Numbered from the stretch's first letter, positions 1 to 9,774 are shown. The stretch is DNA of 34,077 bases from Acidobacteriaceae bacterium (GCA_003140235.1 PLJN01000069.1:81854-115930); one strand, 5' to 3'. A program made the numbers and translations. Notes: generated from the letters alone by a model not told the origin.

Positions 1-453
1 TCGCACGACCGCTACTTCATCGACAAACTGGCCACGCGTGTATTTGAAATCGGCGACGGCCAGGTCACTGTCTATCCCGGAAACTATGAAGATTATCTGT
101 GGCGCAAGCAGGGGCAGACTGCTCCCGTTGCCGGACAAGGAACCGCCGCTTCTTCATCAGTGGTGGCAGCCCCCGTTTTGCAGGCTGTTCCAGCACCCTC
201 AGAACCTGACGCCAAACAAAAACGACTGAATCCCATCAAGCTGCGCCAGATGAAAGAACGCTGCCACGAAGTGGAAGAAGAGATTGTGCGGCTGGAAGCG
301 GCAATTGCGGGCGCCGAGACTGCGTTGCAGAGTTTTGTCAGCGCGGAAGAGACGCAATTGCAAACCGAACTGCTCGCCCGATCGAAGACTGATCTCGCAC
401 AGTGCATGGCCGAGTGGGAATACCTGTCTCATGCGCTCGAGAACTCCGAATAA
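1..453 (+). CDS. ABC-F family ATPase, C-terminal part (5' end outside window)
   Basis: The reading frame is open from the first base and starts with SHDRYFIDKLA, the end of the second ABC ATPase domain of ABC-F proteins (H-loop context SHDRYF). It continues with VFEIGDGQVTVYPGNYEDYLWRK, the usual exit from that domain. A linker rich in Ala, Pro and Ser follows (about residues 38-75), then a charged helical tail (KLRQMKERCHEVEEEIVRLE and onward) that should form a coiled coil like the C-terminal domain of Uup-type proteins. ABC-F proteins are soluble paired ATPases that act on the ribosome or, for Uup, on branched DNA; they are not transporters. The coiled-coil tail favours Uup-like over EttA-like, but the missing N-terminal two thirds prevents a firm subfamily call. 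Confidence 0.85.
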   Translation, partial: SHDRYFIDKLATRVFEIGDGQVTVYPGNYEDYLWRKQGQTAPVAGQGTAASSSVVAAPVLQAVPAPSEPDAKQKRLNPIKLRQMKERCHEVEEEIVRLEAAIAGAETALQSFVSAEETQLQTELLARSKTDLAQCMAEWEYLSHALENSE

Positions 454-503
454 ATCACTCTGATGCTGGTAAACTGAGTTGCCGAAAAAGGAACCCTAAA
501 ATC

Positions 504-2411
504 ATGCGCCTGAAATTCGCTTTCATTACGCCGGCCCTGGCCATCGCCGCTCTCTGTCCAACACAAGCTCCCGCCCAAGCCGCGCCGCAGGGCTTTGATG
601 TGAAGGAGTACTACACCAAGTACGAGTATTACATTCCGGTGCGTGACGGCAAGAAGCTCTTCACCTCCATCTATGTGCCCAAGAACACGTCGCGGACGTA
701 TCCGTTTCTGATGGTGCGCACGCCTTACAGCGTGGCCCCGTATGGGGTTGACTCGTACAAAAGACGCCTTGGGCCCACCGACGCTTTTGACAAGGCCGGC
801 TACATCTTCGTCTTTCAGGACGTGCGAGGCCGTTATCTTTCGGAAGGCACGTTCGTGGAGATGCATCCGCACATCGACAATCCCAAGTCGAACGCCGATG
901 TGGACGAAAGCACGGACACCTATGACACCGTGGAGTGGCTGCTGAAGCACATTCCCAACAGCAATGGACGCGTCGGTATCTGGGGCATTTCCTATCCTGG
1001 CTTCTATACTTCGGCCAGCATTATTGATTCGCACCCGGCGATCAAGGCGGCATCACCCGAGGCTCCCATGACCGATCTTTTCATGGGTGACGATTCTTAT
1101 CACGGCGGTGCTTTCATGCTGCTGGCGAATTTTGATTTCTATAATTTCTTTAAGCCGCGTCCGGAGCCGACGCTCCCCAGCAGAAACCGTGAATCGTTCG
1201 ACTGGGGCACCACGGACGCCTATGACTTTTTCCTCAAGCTGGGTCCAATTTCAAACGCCGACAAAATCTATTTCAAGGGCAGTAATTCTCTTTGGAACGA
1301 CCAGGTCCAGCACTCCACGTATGACAACTACTGGCAGGCGCGTGATCTTTCGCGTCACATGAAAAACATCAGGTGCGCGGTGCTGACCGTGGGCGGGTGG
1401 TTTGACGCCGAAGACCTTGCCGGTCCCTTCCGCACTTACCACACCATCAAGAAAAATAATCCGGATACATTTTCCGGACTGGTCGTCGGGCCATGGTCCC
1501 ACGGCGGGTGGGGTGGGCTCGAAGGTCTGCACTTTGGACGCCTGAACTTCAACAGCAAGACTGGCGAATACTATCGTGAGCGCATCATCTTTCCCTTCTT
1601 TGAGCAGTACCTCAAAGGCGAAGGCCCGGCCAAAATTCCGGAAGCCACGGTCTTTGAGACTGGAACCAATGTGTGGCGTACCTACGCAAGCTGGCCTCCG
1701 CCAAACGCGCAGAGCAAGACGTTGTATTTTCACGCTGGCGGCACGCTCTCGTTTGATCCGCCATCGGAGCAGGAGCAGACTTTTGACGAATACGTGAGCG
1801 ATCCCCGCAAGCCGGTGCCGTATGTCGGTTACGCAAATACCGATGTGCCGCAGGAATATATGGCCAGTGACCAGCGTTTCGCGGCCAAACGTCCTGACGT
1901 GCTGGTCTATGAGACGGCGCCTCTGGATCAGGACGTCACCATTGCCGGCCCAGTTTCACCGCACCTTCATGTTTCCACCACGGGTACGGATTCCGATTTC
2001 GTCGTCAAGCTGATTGACGTTTATCCAGTGGACTACCCGGAAGCCGAGCGCCCACCGCAACCGCGCACGGATGTTACTGTGCCCATCGAAGCCATGGGTG
2101 AATACCAGCAGTTGGTGCGTGGCGATCCCTTCCGCGGAAAATTCCGCAATAGCTTTGAACACCCTGAAGCCTTCACACCCGGACAAGTGGTCAAAGTTGA
2201 TTTTGAAATGCCGGACGTAAACCACACCTTCCGTCGCGGCCACCGCATCATGGTGCAGGTACAGAGTTCGTGGTTCCCGCTGGTGGATCTGAATCCCCAG
2301 GTCTTCATGAACATCCCGGACGCAACCCCCGCGGACTTCAAGAAAGCAACGGAACGCGTCTACCATTCAAAGACTGCGCCGTCAGGAATTGTGGTGGGAG
2401 TGTTGCCGTAA
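504..2411 (+). CDS. Secreted CocE/NonD family hydrolase (X-Pro dipeptidyl-peptidase-like)
   Basis: This 635-residue protein begins at the ATG at 504, which gives a clean signal peptide (MRLKFAFITPALAIAALC, cleavage near AQA). An upstream in-frame ATG at 402 would place the start inside the preceding gene and is rejected. The alpha/beta-hydrolase domain carries the nucleophile elbow GISYPG with Ser near residue 163, and a candidate catalytic His in GPWSHGGWGG. The N-terminal strand YYIPVRDGKKLFTSIYVPK and the C-terminal jelly-roll segment ending in RRGHRIMVQVQSSWFPLVDLNPQ are hallmarks of the CocE/X-Pro dipeptidyl-peptidase C-terminal fold. Members cleave esters, amides or acylated peptides; the substrate cannot be read from sequence. 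The gene stands 50 bases after the ABC-F gene and converges on the decarboxylase gene with only 16 bases between stops, so no separate terminator fits there. Confidence 0.88.
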   Translation: MRLKFAFITPALAIAALCPTQAPAQAAPQGFDVKEYYTKYEYYIPVRDGKKLFTSIYVPKNTSRTYPFLMVRTPYSVAPYGVDSYKRRLGPTDAFDKAGYIFVFQDVRGRYLSEGTFVEMHPHIDNPKSNADVDESTDTYDTVEWLLKHIPNSNGRVGIWGISYPGFYTSASIIDSHPAIKAASPEAPMTDLFMGDDSYHGGAFMLLANFDFYNFFKPRPEPTLPSRNRESFDWGTTDAYDFFLKLGPISNADKIYFKGSNSLWNDQVQHSTYDNYWQARDLSRHMKNIRCAVLTVGGWFDAEDLAGPFRTYHTIKKNNPDTFSGLVVGPWSHGGWGGLEGLHFGRLNFNSKTGEYYRERIIFPFFEQYLKGEGPAKIPEATVFETGTNVWRTYASWPPPNAQSKTLYFHAGGTLSFDPPSEQEQTFDEYVSDPRKPVPYVGYANTDVPQEYMASDQRFAAKRPDVLVYETAPLDQDVTIAGPVSPHLHVSTTGTDSDFVVKLIDVYPVDYPEAERPPQPRTDVTVPIEAMGEYQQLVRGDPFRGKFRNSFEHPEAFTPGQVVKVDFEMPDVNHTFRRGHRIMVQVQSSWFPLVDLNPQVFMNIPDATPADFKKATERVYHSKTAPSGIVVGVLP

Positions 2412-2427
2412 GCCTGGGAGACTTACG

Positions 2428-3387
2428 CTAACCGCGGACGGCTACCGGTTCACCTAAAGCTGCGATGGCTTTTTGGAAATAATCCATCGAAAGCTTGAGT
2501 CCGGCTTCCAAATTGATTTTTGGCTCCCAGCCGAGATGCTCGCGCGCTTTCGTGATGTCCGGGCATCGCTGCCTGGGATCATCTTGCGGCAAGGGCTTAA
2601 AGACAATCCGGCTCTTGGATCCTGTGACCTTCAGCACCATCTGGGCGCAATCCAACATGGTGAATTCGTTGGGATTGCCAATGTTCACCGGATCGTGAAT
2701 GTCAGATGCGCCCAGGCGAAGAATGCCCTCCACTTCATCGGCAACGTAACAGAAACTGCGGGTCTGTGTGCCGTCACCGTACACGGTGAGCGCTTCTCCC
2801 TTGAGTGCCTGCTTCATGAAGTTGGAAATCACGCGGCCATCGTTCAACTGCAGGCGCGGGCCGTATGTATTAAAGATGCGCACAATGTGTGTGTCCGTCC
2901 GGTGATAACGCAGGTACGCCATGGTCGCGGCCTCGGCAAATCGCTTGGCCTCGTCGTACACCGACCGCGGACCGACCGGGTTCACATTGCCCCAGTACGT
3001 TTCTTTTTGCGGATGCTGAAGCGGGTCGCCATAACACTCTGACGTGGACGCCAGTAGATATTTCACGCTGTACTTTCGTGCCAGTTCCAGCGAATGAAAT
3101 GATCCCAGCGATCCAGCCTGCAACGTGGCAATGCCGTGTTCCATGTAATCTACCGGGCTCGCCGGTGACGCAAAATGAAAAACGTACTCCACGCGCCCGA
3201 CATCGTAGGGCAGGTTCACGTCCTGCATGACAAACTCAAACCGCGGATCGTTCTTCAAATGCGCTATGTTGCTGGCGCTACCAGTAACCATATTGTCAAC
3301 ACACACCACGTTGTCTCCCCGCGCCAGCAGTGCATCGCAGAGATGGGAGCCTATAAAGCCGGCGCCGCCTGTTACCAGTACACGCAT
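2428..3387 (-). CDS. UDP-glucuronate decarboxylase-like extended SDR (UDP-xylose synthase type)
   Basis: The 319-residue protein has an N-terminal Rossmann motif [10 protein letters not shown] for NAD, the STSECYGDP strand, the catalytic pair in SVYDEAKR (Tyr and Lys of YxxxK), FNTYGPR, and [14 protein letters not shown]. These blocks, together with [10 protein letters not shown] and [11 protein letters not shown], match UDP-glucuronate decarboxylases, which convert UDP-glucuronate to UDP-xylose for cell-surface polysaccharides. It is cytosolic with no signal peptide. AAAGGA lies 3 bases before the ATG. Canonical family members have YDEGK, so the Ala here is a mild change. The related dTDP-glucose and UDP-glucose epimerase families remain possible, but the block order favours the decarboxylase. 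It follows the serine hydrolase gene on the same strand after 85 bases. Confidence 0.87.
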   Translation of the reverse strand: MRVLVTGGAGFIGSHLCDALLARGDNVVCVDNMVTGSASNIAHLKNDPRFEFVMQDVNLPYDVGRVEYVFHFASPASPVDYMEHGIATLQAGSLGSFHSLELARKYSVKYLLASTSECYGDPLQHPQKETYWGNVNPVGPRSVYDEAKRFAEAATMAYLRYHRTDTHIVRIFNTYGPRLQLNDGRVISNFMKQALKGEALTVYGDGTQTRSFCYVADEVEGILRLGASDIHDPVNIGNPNEFTMLDCAQMVLKVTGSKSRIVFKPLPQDDPRQRCPDITKAREHLGWEPKINLEAGLKLSMDYFQKAIAALGEPVAVRG

Positions 3388-3472
3388 AGGTCCTTTCGCT
3401 TGCCGATTTTGATTCTAACCGTCGCGAACTGATTTTGGCACGCTGGTGTTAGATGAGCGAGGGTTCCAGCGT

Positions 3473-4819
3473 CTATTTCGCCGGCTTGGACGGCTTCCTC
3501 ACTCCTTTGGCGTCGCGTCCGCCCTGATGCAGAATCAAGTGCGTGACTTCGCTCTTGTCGTTCTTGACGAACTCCACTTGGGCATCCACGACTTTGAGAA
3601 AAAACATGGTTTCTGATTCTGCAAATATCGGAAACTTCGGCTGGTTCGTGGCCTGGGTCATCAGGTGGCCGTCTTCCAGCGTCATCACAATACTGAACGC
3701 CGGCGACAGTTCGTAGGTACCCACGTACTGCGCCAGTACCGCAGGCGCGACGGCGATCTCCTTTCGCTCCGAAGCCAGGACAATCTTCTCTCCGTGGGCC
3801 ACCTGTGCCAGTTTTGCGGCGAGTTCGTCAGCGGCGTTCCCGTTCAAGTTGGCCAACACCGCCACTACCAGCTTTTCGTCGGGATAGTAGGCAAGGTGTG
3901 CGTTGAAGCCTTCGATGCCGCCGCTGTGTTCGATCACTTTGTGTCCGCTCTTGGTGGAAACTCCCAATCCGAAGGCGTAGTCCTGTTTGAACGGCGTGGT
4001 CATCTTGGCCAACGATGCCGCCGACAGCACTTTGCCGCCGAACAGTCCCTGCTCCCAGAGCAGCAGGTCCTCGGTGGTCGAGTAAAGCGCGCCCGCGGAA
4101 AAGGGAACGGTCATGTCCACGTAATTGGCATTCACCAGGCCGTTGGGGCCGCGCGTGTATCCCGACGCGCGATGTGCCAGAACGGCCGAGTTGACGTCGT
4201 AGCCGGAGTCCTTCATTCCCAGCGGCGTAAAAATGTTCTGTTGCACAAAAGCGCGGTAGCTGTGCCCGCTGATCTTTTCGATCAGGTAGCCGAGCAGCAC
4301 GTAGCCGGAATTCGAGTACTTCCATTGCGCGCCCGGCTCAAATTCGAGCGGCTTGTCGCGGAAGCGCGCCACCAGCTTTTCCGGAGTTGTGGGCAGGCCC
4401 TCGGTGGAAAGATAGTCAGGAAAGCTGGTGAAACTGGGAATGCCCGAGGTGTGCGTCAGTAGATGGAAAATGGTGACCTTGTCCCACGCGGCGGGCGCGT
4501 CCGGCAAATACTTCTTCACCGGGTCTTCGACTTTCAGTTTGCCGCGCTCCTCTAGCAACAGGATTGAGGCCGCCGTAAACTGCTTGGTCACCGACCCAAC
4601 TCGATATTTAGTAGTGGGCGTGTTGGGAACATCCCACTCCAGATTGGAAAAGCCGTAGCCCTTGTCGAGCAGGACCTTGCCATCCTGAACTACCAGCACT
4701 GAACCCATAAACCGCTGGCTGGGAACATGGGCTTGAACGACTTGCTCCATGCGAGCGGCGCTGTCTTGCGCCAGACACGCGCTGGCCAGCGCAATTACGA
4801 TTGCAATGCGTCGAAACAT
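3473..4819 (-). CDS. Secreted serine hydrolase of the beta-lactamase/penicillin-binding (class C, S12) fold
   Basis: I start this gene at the ATG at 4819, which follows AGGGAG at good spacing and gives the signal peptide MFRRIAIVIALASACLA. A GTG at 4834 in the same frame would put that Shine-Dalgarno sequence inside the coding region. The 448-residue product has all three class C motifs: SVTK (Ser76, Lys79), YSN (Tyr168) and HSGG (residues 298-301) in place of KTG. LLTHTSGIPSF is also typical. After about residue 355 comes a small C-terminal beta domain (LAQYVGTYELSPAFSIVMTL) often attached to these secreted esterases and peptidases. The probable role is hydrolysis of an ester, D-amino-acid peptide or lactam in the periplasm or outside the cell. 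It lies 32 bases downstream of the LolA-like gene, probably in one transcript. Confidence 0.88.
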   Translation of the reverse strand: MFRRIAIVIALASACLAQDSAARMEQVVQAHVPSQRFMGSVLVVQDGKVLLDKGYGFSNLEWDVPNTPTTKYRVGSVTKQFTAASILLLEERGKLKVEDPVKKYLPDAPAAWDKVTIFHLLTHTSGIPSFTSFPDYLSTEGLPTTPEKLVARFRDKPLEFEPGAQWKYSNSGYVLLGYLIEKISGHSYRAFVQQNIFTPLGMKDSGYDVNSAVLAHRASGYTRGPNGLVNANYVDMTVPFSAGALYSTTEDLLLWEQGLFGGKVLSAASLAKMTTPFKQDYAFGLGVSTKSGHKVIEHSGGIEGFNAHLAYYPDEKLVVAVLANLNGNAADELAAKLAQVAHGEKIVLASERKEIAVAPAVLAQYVGTYELSPAFSIVMTLEDGHLMTQATNQPKFPIFAESETMFFLKVVDAQVEFVKNDKSEVTHLILHQGGRDAKGVRKPSKPAK

Positions 4820-4851
4820 TCTCTCTCCCTTCACAAAGAATGAGGGTTAAC

Positions 4852-5790
4852 TCACTTCGGCGGAGCAGGCTTGTCGGGCTCCGGTGCAGATTCCTTCATG
4901 TCCGGCAGAATTTTCACGGACGTCGTAAATTTCTTGTAGTTGGAAAAAGTGTCTTCCTCTTCAACGTTTTCATTCAAAAACAGCGCCAGGCGAGCACCGC
5001 CTCTGATGAAGAATTTGTGCGTGAGCCAGACTTCGTTGTTCACATAGATCTGCTCAAAGCTGAGTCTTGATCCTTTGTGGATACGGGCGAGAACAAATCC
5101 GAACGAAATGGTGTCAATGACTTCGATTTCCGCTTTGACCCAGCTGTATTCCTTCTTGTCGATCCATAGCTTCCCTTTTACCTTGGAGAGCAGGTCGGCA
5201 TGCGGTTGTGTGGGATGAAATCCCTTGCGCGGCGTGGCCATGATCACATAGGCGTCCAGCCCTGCCACTTTTTCTTCACCCAGCAACTGGAAGTCGTAGG
5301 CGCTCACCACGTCCTGCAAAAAAGCCCGGCCCTCGCGGCGCTCTTTTTCCTGTTTGGCCAGGCGCTTCTGCCGGTCGCTTTCGCTTTCGTTCTTGTACTT
5401 TTCCATGAACTTGTTGAGCTTTTCTTCTTCCTTCTTCTGGTCTTTGTCCGTTAACGGCTGATCGTTTTTCTGGGTAAGCCGGGAATACTCCTGGCCATAG
5501 TAAAACGTGATGTCATTGGTCCGGGTCTCCGTCGACTTGACCGCGCCGTTCTTGTCCAGCTTCTTTTCGACCTCCCGCTCCTGGCAGGTATAGTTGCGGG
5601 CCTTCTCCCAGTTGCGGTTGTCCACCTCCGTGGAGCGGCGGACAATTTCGCGCGCGTCCATCGTGGGCGGTGCTTCTTGAGGTTTGGTTGTGACGGCAAC
5701 CGGGCCGGCGTGTGCCGTCAAAGATGAAACCATGGCAGCGGCAAGGAACACCGCCTTCCATGTTCTGTGCGGATTTTTGAAATCAGTCAT
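4852..5790 (-). CDS. Exported LolA-like envelope protein of unknown function
   Basis: The 312-residue protein has a basic start and hydrophobic segment (WKAVFLAAAMVSSLTAHA) consistent with a Sec signal peptide. The mature part contains a highly charged stretch, residues about 110-155, with many Lys and Glu that should be helical. Then come alternating strands such as KLWIDKKEYSWVKAEIEVID and FEQIYVNNEVWLTHKFFI, which resemble the half-barrel of LolA and outer-membrane-lipoprotein-sorting proteins. It ends with a Pro-rich tail. I cannot assign a substrate; the fold suggestion rests on pattern, not on a search. It heads a probable two-gene unit with the serine hydrolase gene and is divergent from the M28 peptidase gene. 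Confidence 0.6.
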   Translation of the reverse strand: MTDFKNPHRTWKAVFLAAAMVSSLTAHAGPVAVTTKPQEAPPTMDAREIVRRSTEVDNRNWEKARNYTCQEREVEKKLDKNGAVKSTETRTNDITFYYGQEYSRLTQKNDQPLTDKDQKKEEEKLNKFMEKYKNESESDRQKRLAKQEKERREGRAFLQDVVSAYDFQLLGEEKVAGLDAYVIMATPRKGFHPTQPHADLLSKVKGKLWIDKKEYSWVKAEIEVIDTISFGFVLARIHKGSRLSFEQIYVNNEVWLTHKFFIRGGARLALFLNENVEEEDTFSNYKKFTTSVKILPDMKESAPEPDKPAPPK

Positions 5791-5889
5791 GACTAAAAAG
5801 ACGAAACACTCTGCCCGATATTACATGCTCACACAGCGAATTAACCAATCTTAACCGCACTTTACCGTTCAAAACTTTCTAGCGGAATT

Positions 5890-5917
5890 TTGCTTCAGGG
5901 TCAGCACAAGATAGAAT
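5890..5917 (+). promoter_or_regulatory. Possible sigma70-type promoter for the M28 peptidase gene
   Basis: In the 166-base divergent gap, TTGCTT (5890-5895) and TAGAAT (5912-5917) stand 16 bases apart, 39 bases before the ATG at 5957. The -10 match is good and the -35 match is partial. This is pattern matching only. Confidence 0.3.
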
Positions 5918-5956
5918 CCAGCCGCTGGCCTGCGCGTGTCCGATGGAGATGATTTC

Positions 5957-7996
5957 ATGAAAAAACTGCGTTTCTTCTTAGCATTGTGTTCCGCTCTGTG
6001 TATGTTGCCATCCGCCCTGGCGCAGAAGCCACCCCTATTACCGGAGAAAGATGTCGCGGCCCTGGCCCAGGAACTCTCCGGCGAAACCGCCAAGCGCAAC
6101 CTCGATGGTATCTCGCGCAACCATCGCCAGCGCGGATCTAAAGGGTTTCACGCCGCCGCGGAACTGGTCGCGGAGCGCGCGCGTGCGTACGGGCTGAGCA
6201 ACGTTGAGATCCTGCAATTCCCCGCCGACGGCAAAATCTTCTACGGCACGCAGCGCTCGCGGCAACCCTGGGACGCCGATTTCGCCGAGCTTTGGGAAAT
6301 GAAGAAAGACGGCGACGCATGGCAACCCGCACTGCGGATGGCCAGCTATGAAGCCATGCCAGTCTCTCTGGCGGAAGACAGCGAAAGCGCCGACGTGTCT
6401 GCCGATCTGGTAAATGTTGGCAGCGGGATCGCCGAAATCGATTACGCCGGAAAAGACATACGCGGCAAGATTGTTCTGGTGTCAGCCCAGCCCGGCGCAG
6501 TGCAGGAACTGGCAGTCAATAAATTCGGCGCCGCCGGCATCATCAGCGACGCACAAAACCAACGCACCGCATGGTGGGGTGAAGACGAAAACCTGGTCCG
6601 CTGGGGACATTTGCAGTCGTTTCCCAACACCAAGACTTTCGCTTTCATGGTGTCACTCAAAACGGGACGCACGTTACGCGACCGCCTGACGCATGGTGGG
6701 CAAATTCATCTTCACGCCACAGTCCGCGCCGGACAGCACCCGGGATACTACGAAGTCGTCACCGCCACAATTCCCGGCGCCGATCCCAAACTCAAAGACG
6801 AAGAGATTGCCTACAGTTGCCACCTTGATCATCAGCGCCCCGGAGCTAATGACAACGCCAGCGGCTGCGTGACTATTCTGGAAGTCGCGCGCACGCTGCA
6901 AAAGCTGATCACCGAAGGCAAGCTGGCGCGACCCGCGCGGACAATTCGATTCATCTGGCCACCCGAGGTCGAAGGTACCGTTACCCTGCTCAACGCCCGG
7001 CCGGAGTTTGCGCAGCGCATCAAAGCCGCCATCCACATGGACATGGTCGGCGGCGGCCCAGAAACCAAAGCTGTGTTCCACGTCACCCGCGGGCCAATGA
7101 GTCTGCCGTCGTTCGTGCACGATGTCGCGGAGGCATTTGCCGACTTCGCTAACGAGCAGACATACAAATTCGCCGCAACCGGGAGCGCTGAGTATCCGCT
7201 GGTCGCGCCGGAAGGCGGCAAAGAACCGCTACGCGCTGAGTTCTCGCCGTTCTCGATGGGCAGCGATCACGATGTTTACCAGGACAGCTCATTCAGCATC
7301 CCTTCGATTTACCTGAATGACTGGCCTGATCGCTACATCCACACCAACATGGATTCCGCGGCAAACATTGATCCCACAAAGCTCAAACGCGCGGCGTTCA
7401 TTGGAGCGGCGAGCGGATATTTTCTTGCGGGGATGACAGAACGTGACACAGCCTTGGTTACGAACCAAATGATGGTCAGCGAGGTCCGCCGTTGCGCGGC
7501 CTATCTGCGGCGCTCAGCCGATCTGCCACAACAGGAGAAAGCGAACGGATTTTTGTGGAGCACGGAATACTCTGCGGATGCGCTGACCCTCCTGAGATCT
7601 TTTGCACACGAAAAGCAAATCATGAAACCGGCAGTGCCGCTGTTTTGTGGGACGCAACTCGAACCGCGTCCCGAAGGCTCTGTGACTGGAGATGGCCTGC
7701 TGGTCTTCAAACGAAATCCGCAGCCCAAAGGCCCGCTGGCAGTTTTTGGTTACGATTATTTTGAAGATCATCTCAAAGCAGCCGGCGTTGTCATGCCGAA
7801 GCTTCTCAGTTACCAGGGTCTGTGGGGCGCGGGGGAAGAGTATGCCTATGAAACCCTGAACTTCGCCAACGGCCATTACGACGCCCAACAGATTCGAGAT
7901 GCCGTTTCTGTAGAGTACGGCCCCGTGCCCCTCGAAGTGATTATTGAATATCTCAAAGCGCTAGAAAAGACCGGAGTGGTCTCGCAGGCCCACTGA
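5957..7996 (+). CDS. Secreted M28-family zinc aminopeptidase with an inserted PA-like domain
   Basis: The start at 5957 gives the signal peptide MKKLRFFLALCSALCMLPSALA with GGAG about 10 bases upstream; an in-frame GTG at 5936 would spoil it. The 679-residue enzyme has an N-terminal segment, then a PA-like region (about residues 140-220, GIAEIDYAGKDIRGKIVLVS). The M28 catalytic core has metal ligands in YSCHLDHQ (His289, Asp291) and GANDNASG (Asp299), acidic residues in PPEVEGT (Glu337, Glu339), HMDMVGGG and SMGSDHDVYQD. The core is intact and likely binds two zinc ions. Roughly the last 180 residues form an extra C-terminal domain that I do not recognise with certainty; it may be winged-helix-like. 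The role is release of N-terminal amino acids from peptides in the periplasm or outside. Its stop overlaps the next start in TGATG, which suggests translational coupling. Confidence 0.88.
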   Translation: MKKLRFFLALCSALCMLPSALAQKPPLLPEKDVAALAQELSGETAKRNLDGISRNHRQRGSKGFHAAAELVAERARAYGLSNVEILQFPADGKIFYGTQRSRQPWDADFAELWEMKKDGDAWQPALRMASYEAMPVSLAEDSESADVSADLVNVGSGIAEIDYAGKDIRGKIVLVSAQPGAVQELAVNKFGAAGIISDAQNQRTAWWGEDENLVRWGHLQSFPNTKTFAFMVSLKTGRTLRDRLTHGGQIHLHATVRAGQHPGYYEVVTATIPGADPKLKDEEIAYSCHLDHQRPGANDNASGCVTILEVARTLQKLITEGKLARPARTIRFIWPPEVEGTVTLLNARPEFAQRIKAAIHMDMVGGGPETKAVFHVTRGPMSLPSFVHDVAEAFADFANEQTYKFAATGSAEYPLVAPEGGKEPLRAEFSPFSMGSDHDVYQDSSFSIPSIYLNDWPDRYIHTNMDSAANIDPTKLKRAAFIGAASGYFLAGMTERDTALVTNQMMVSEVRRCAAYLRRSADLPQQEKANGFLWSTEYSADALTLLRSFAHEKQIMKPAVPLFCGTQLEPRPEGSVTGDGLLVFKRNPQPKGPLAVFGYDYFEDHLKAAGVVMPKLLSYQGLWGAGEEYAYETLNFANGHYDAQQIRDAVSVEYGPVPLEVIIEYLKALEKTGVVSQAH

Positions 7997-9168
7997 TGTC
8001 GCAGAATTTTGATGTAATCGTTCTCGGCGGAGGCGCTGCCGGCCTGATGTGCGCCATCGAAGCCGGCAAGCGCAAACGGCGCACGCTGGTGCTCGAACGC
8101 GCCGACCGCATCGGCAAGAAGATTCTGATCTCCGGCGGCGGCCGCTGCAATTTCACCAACCTGCATTGCCGTCCGGAAAACTTTATTTCCGCCAACCAGC
8201 ATTTCTGCAAGTCGGCGCTCTCCCGCTACACACCTGCAGACTTTATCAAGCTGGTAAAGAAGCATCACATTGCCTACCACGAAAAGACTCTGGGCCAGCT
8301 TTTTTGTGACCACTCGGCGCACGACATTGTGACCATGCTGGAGCAGGAGTGCCGCGCCGCCGGTGTTCGTATCTTTACGGAAACCAGAGTGCAGGAAGTA
8401 CAGCACGGCGAACAATTCGCGCTGCGCGCGGCCGGCCGTGAGTTTTGCGCTCCGGCGCTGGTGGTGGCCACTGGCGGGTTGTCGATTCCCAAAATGGGCG
8501 CTACTTCGTTCGGCTACGATCTAGCGCGGCAGTTTGGAATCGCCGTGCGTGAATGCCGACCGGCCTTGGTTCCATTGACTTTGAACTCTGATGACCGAAA
8601 ACGTTATTGCGATCTGGCGGGAGTTGCCACGGAGGTAGTCGCGTCTACCGTCGGAAACGCGCCGAGCTTTCGCGAGAAGATGTTGATCACACATCGCGGA
8701 CTCAGCGGCCCGGCTATCTTGCAGATTTCTTCTTACTGGAAAGCGCCCGCGTCCATCACGATTGACCTTGCACCGGGCCGTGACTTGACCGCGCCATTGC
8801 GACAGCCCGAAGCGCAACGCGACCTGGCGTCTGCCAAAAGCGCGTTTCGCGCGACTTTGCCGAACCGGCTGGCCGAGCGCTGGCTCGATCATAATCCTCC
8901 GCAGGGCTGGACCAACCACGCGCTGGCGGAACTGGAGCGCCACGTGCATCGCTGGGAAATCGTTCCGGAAGGCACGGAAGGCTACGACAAGGCAGAAGTC
9001 ACTGCTGACGGCGTGGACACAGACGAACTTTCGGCCAAGACTATGGAGAGCCGCAAAGCGCCGGGGCTTTATTTCATCGGTGAAGTTGTGGACGTAACCG
9101 GTCATCTCGGCGGATTCAACTTCCAATGGGCCTGGGCGTCAGGCTTCTGTGCCGGACACGCGGTCTAG
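7996..9168 (+). CDS. BaiN/HI0933-family flavoprotein (FAD-dependent oxidoreductase)
   Basis: The 390-residue protein opens with the dinucleotide-binding motif VLGGGAAGLMCAIEAGKR, followed by the family signature SGGGRCNFTN and later VVATGGLSIPKMG and THRGLSGPAILQISSYW. It closes with VDVTGHLGGFNFQWAWASG. This set defines the YhiN/HI0933/BaiN family of cytosolic FAD proteins. One gut-bacterial relative, BaiN, has been described as a bile-acid reductase, but the physiological substrate of most members is unknown, so no gene symbol is given. The length is normal and no domain is missing. The start codon shares its A with the stop of the M28 gene. Confidence 0.88.
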   Translation: MSQNFDVIVLGGGAAGLMCAIEAGKRKRRTLVLERADRIGKKILISGGGRCNFTNLHCRPENFISANQHFCKSALSRYTPADFIKLVKKHHIAYHEKTLGQLFCDHSAHDIVTMLEQECRAAGVRIFTETRVQEVQHGEQFALRAAGREFCAPALVVATGGLSIPKMGATSFGYDLARQFGIAVRECRPALVPLTLNSDDRKRYCDLAGVATEVVASTVGNAPSFREKMLITHRGLSGPAILQISSYWKAPASITIDLAPGRDLTAPLRQPEAQRDLASAKSAFRATLPNRLAERWLDHNPPQGWTNHALAELERHVHRWEIVPEGTEGYDKAEVTADGVDTDELSAKTMESRKAPGLYFIGEVVDVTGHLGGFNFQWAWASGFCAGHAV

Positions 9169-9196
9169 AGCTGCTGTCGCGCAACAGTCAAACCGC

Positions 9197-9709
9197 TCAC
9201 TTCTTCGCGATCAGATATGCCGCGAGCGAGTCGCCGTCATCGGTATTAATGGGAACAGCCTCGAAGCTAAACTCCTTGCCGGTCGCCTTGAGCATTTCGT
9301 TGGTGATGGCCTTGTAGGCAGCTGAGATATCGCCGGGGTCTATTTTGCCGTTGGAGCCGGCCTTGACTGCCGTCATACCAAAGGGCACGCCACCGTCAAA
9401 ATACACGGCGACAGCAGTGTCTTTGGACGCCGAAAAAATGAAGACTGCGCCGCGTCCGGGCTTCTGTTCTTTTAATTTCAAGAATTGCCCCAAGTCGCCA
9501 TCTTTCAGCCCGGCTGCCCACTTTTCCGGAGGGATATAAATCGCCAAATGGCCATCCACGTTCTGGTGCTTGGTGTTGCTGACCACGTTAATGGCGATTT
9601 TGACCAAGGCCAGAGGACCGTTCTCCGGACCACTCTGACTCTGGGCCGCTGCAAACCCGGAGACAACCAGTGCGGCGAGAATAAGCGTGACTGCTATTTT
9701 GAATTTCAT
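9197..9709 (-). CDS. Small exported protein of unknown function
   Basis: Two ATGs, 9715 and 9709, are possible; both give a Sec signal peptide (MKFKIAVTLILAALVVSGFAAAQ from 9709). TATAGT at 9717-9722 resembles a -10 element and would put the transcript start very close to 9709, so a leaderless message is possible, and no Shine-Dalgarno sequence is visible. The mature part is about 150 residues of mixed alpha/beta character with phrases such as IYIPPEKWAAGLKDGDLGQF and AVAVYFDGGVPFGMTAV. I recognise no family. The divergent neighbour is recG, 65 bases away, and the stop converges on the flavoprotein gene after 28 bases. Confidence 0.6.
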   Translation of the reverse strand: MKFKIAVTLILAALVVSGFAAAQSQSGPENGPLALVKIAINVVSNTKHQNVDGHLAIYIPPEKWAAGLKDGDLGQFLKLKEQKPGRGAVFIFSASKDTAVAVYFDGGVPFGMTAVKAGSNGKIDPGDISAAYKAITNEMLKATGKEFSFEAVPINTDDGDSLAAYLIAKK

Positions 9710-9774
9710 GCCCATTACTATACTTGAATCAACAAATCGCTACACTATTTGCTGACTGCTCTCCATTTATCATC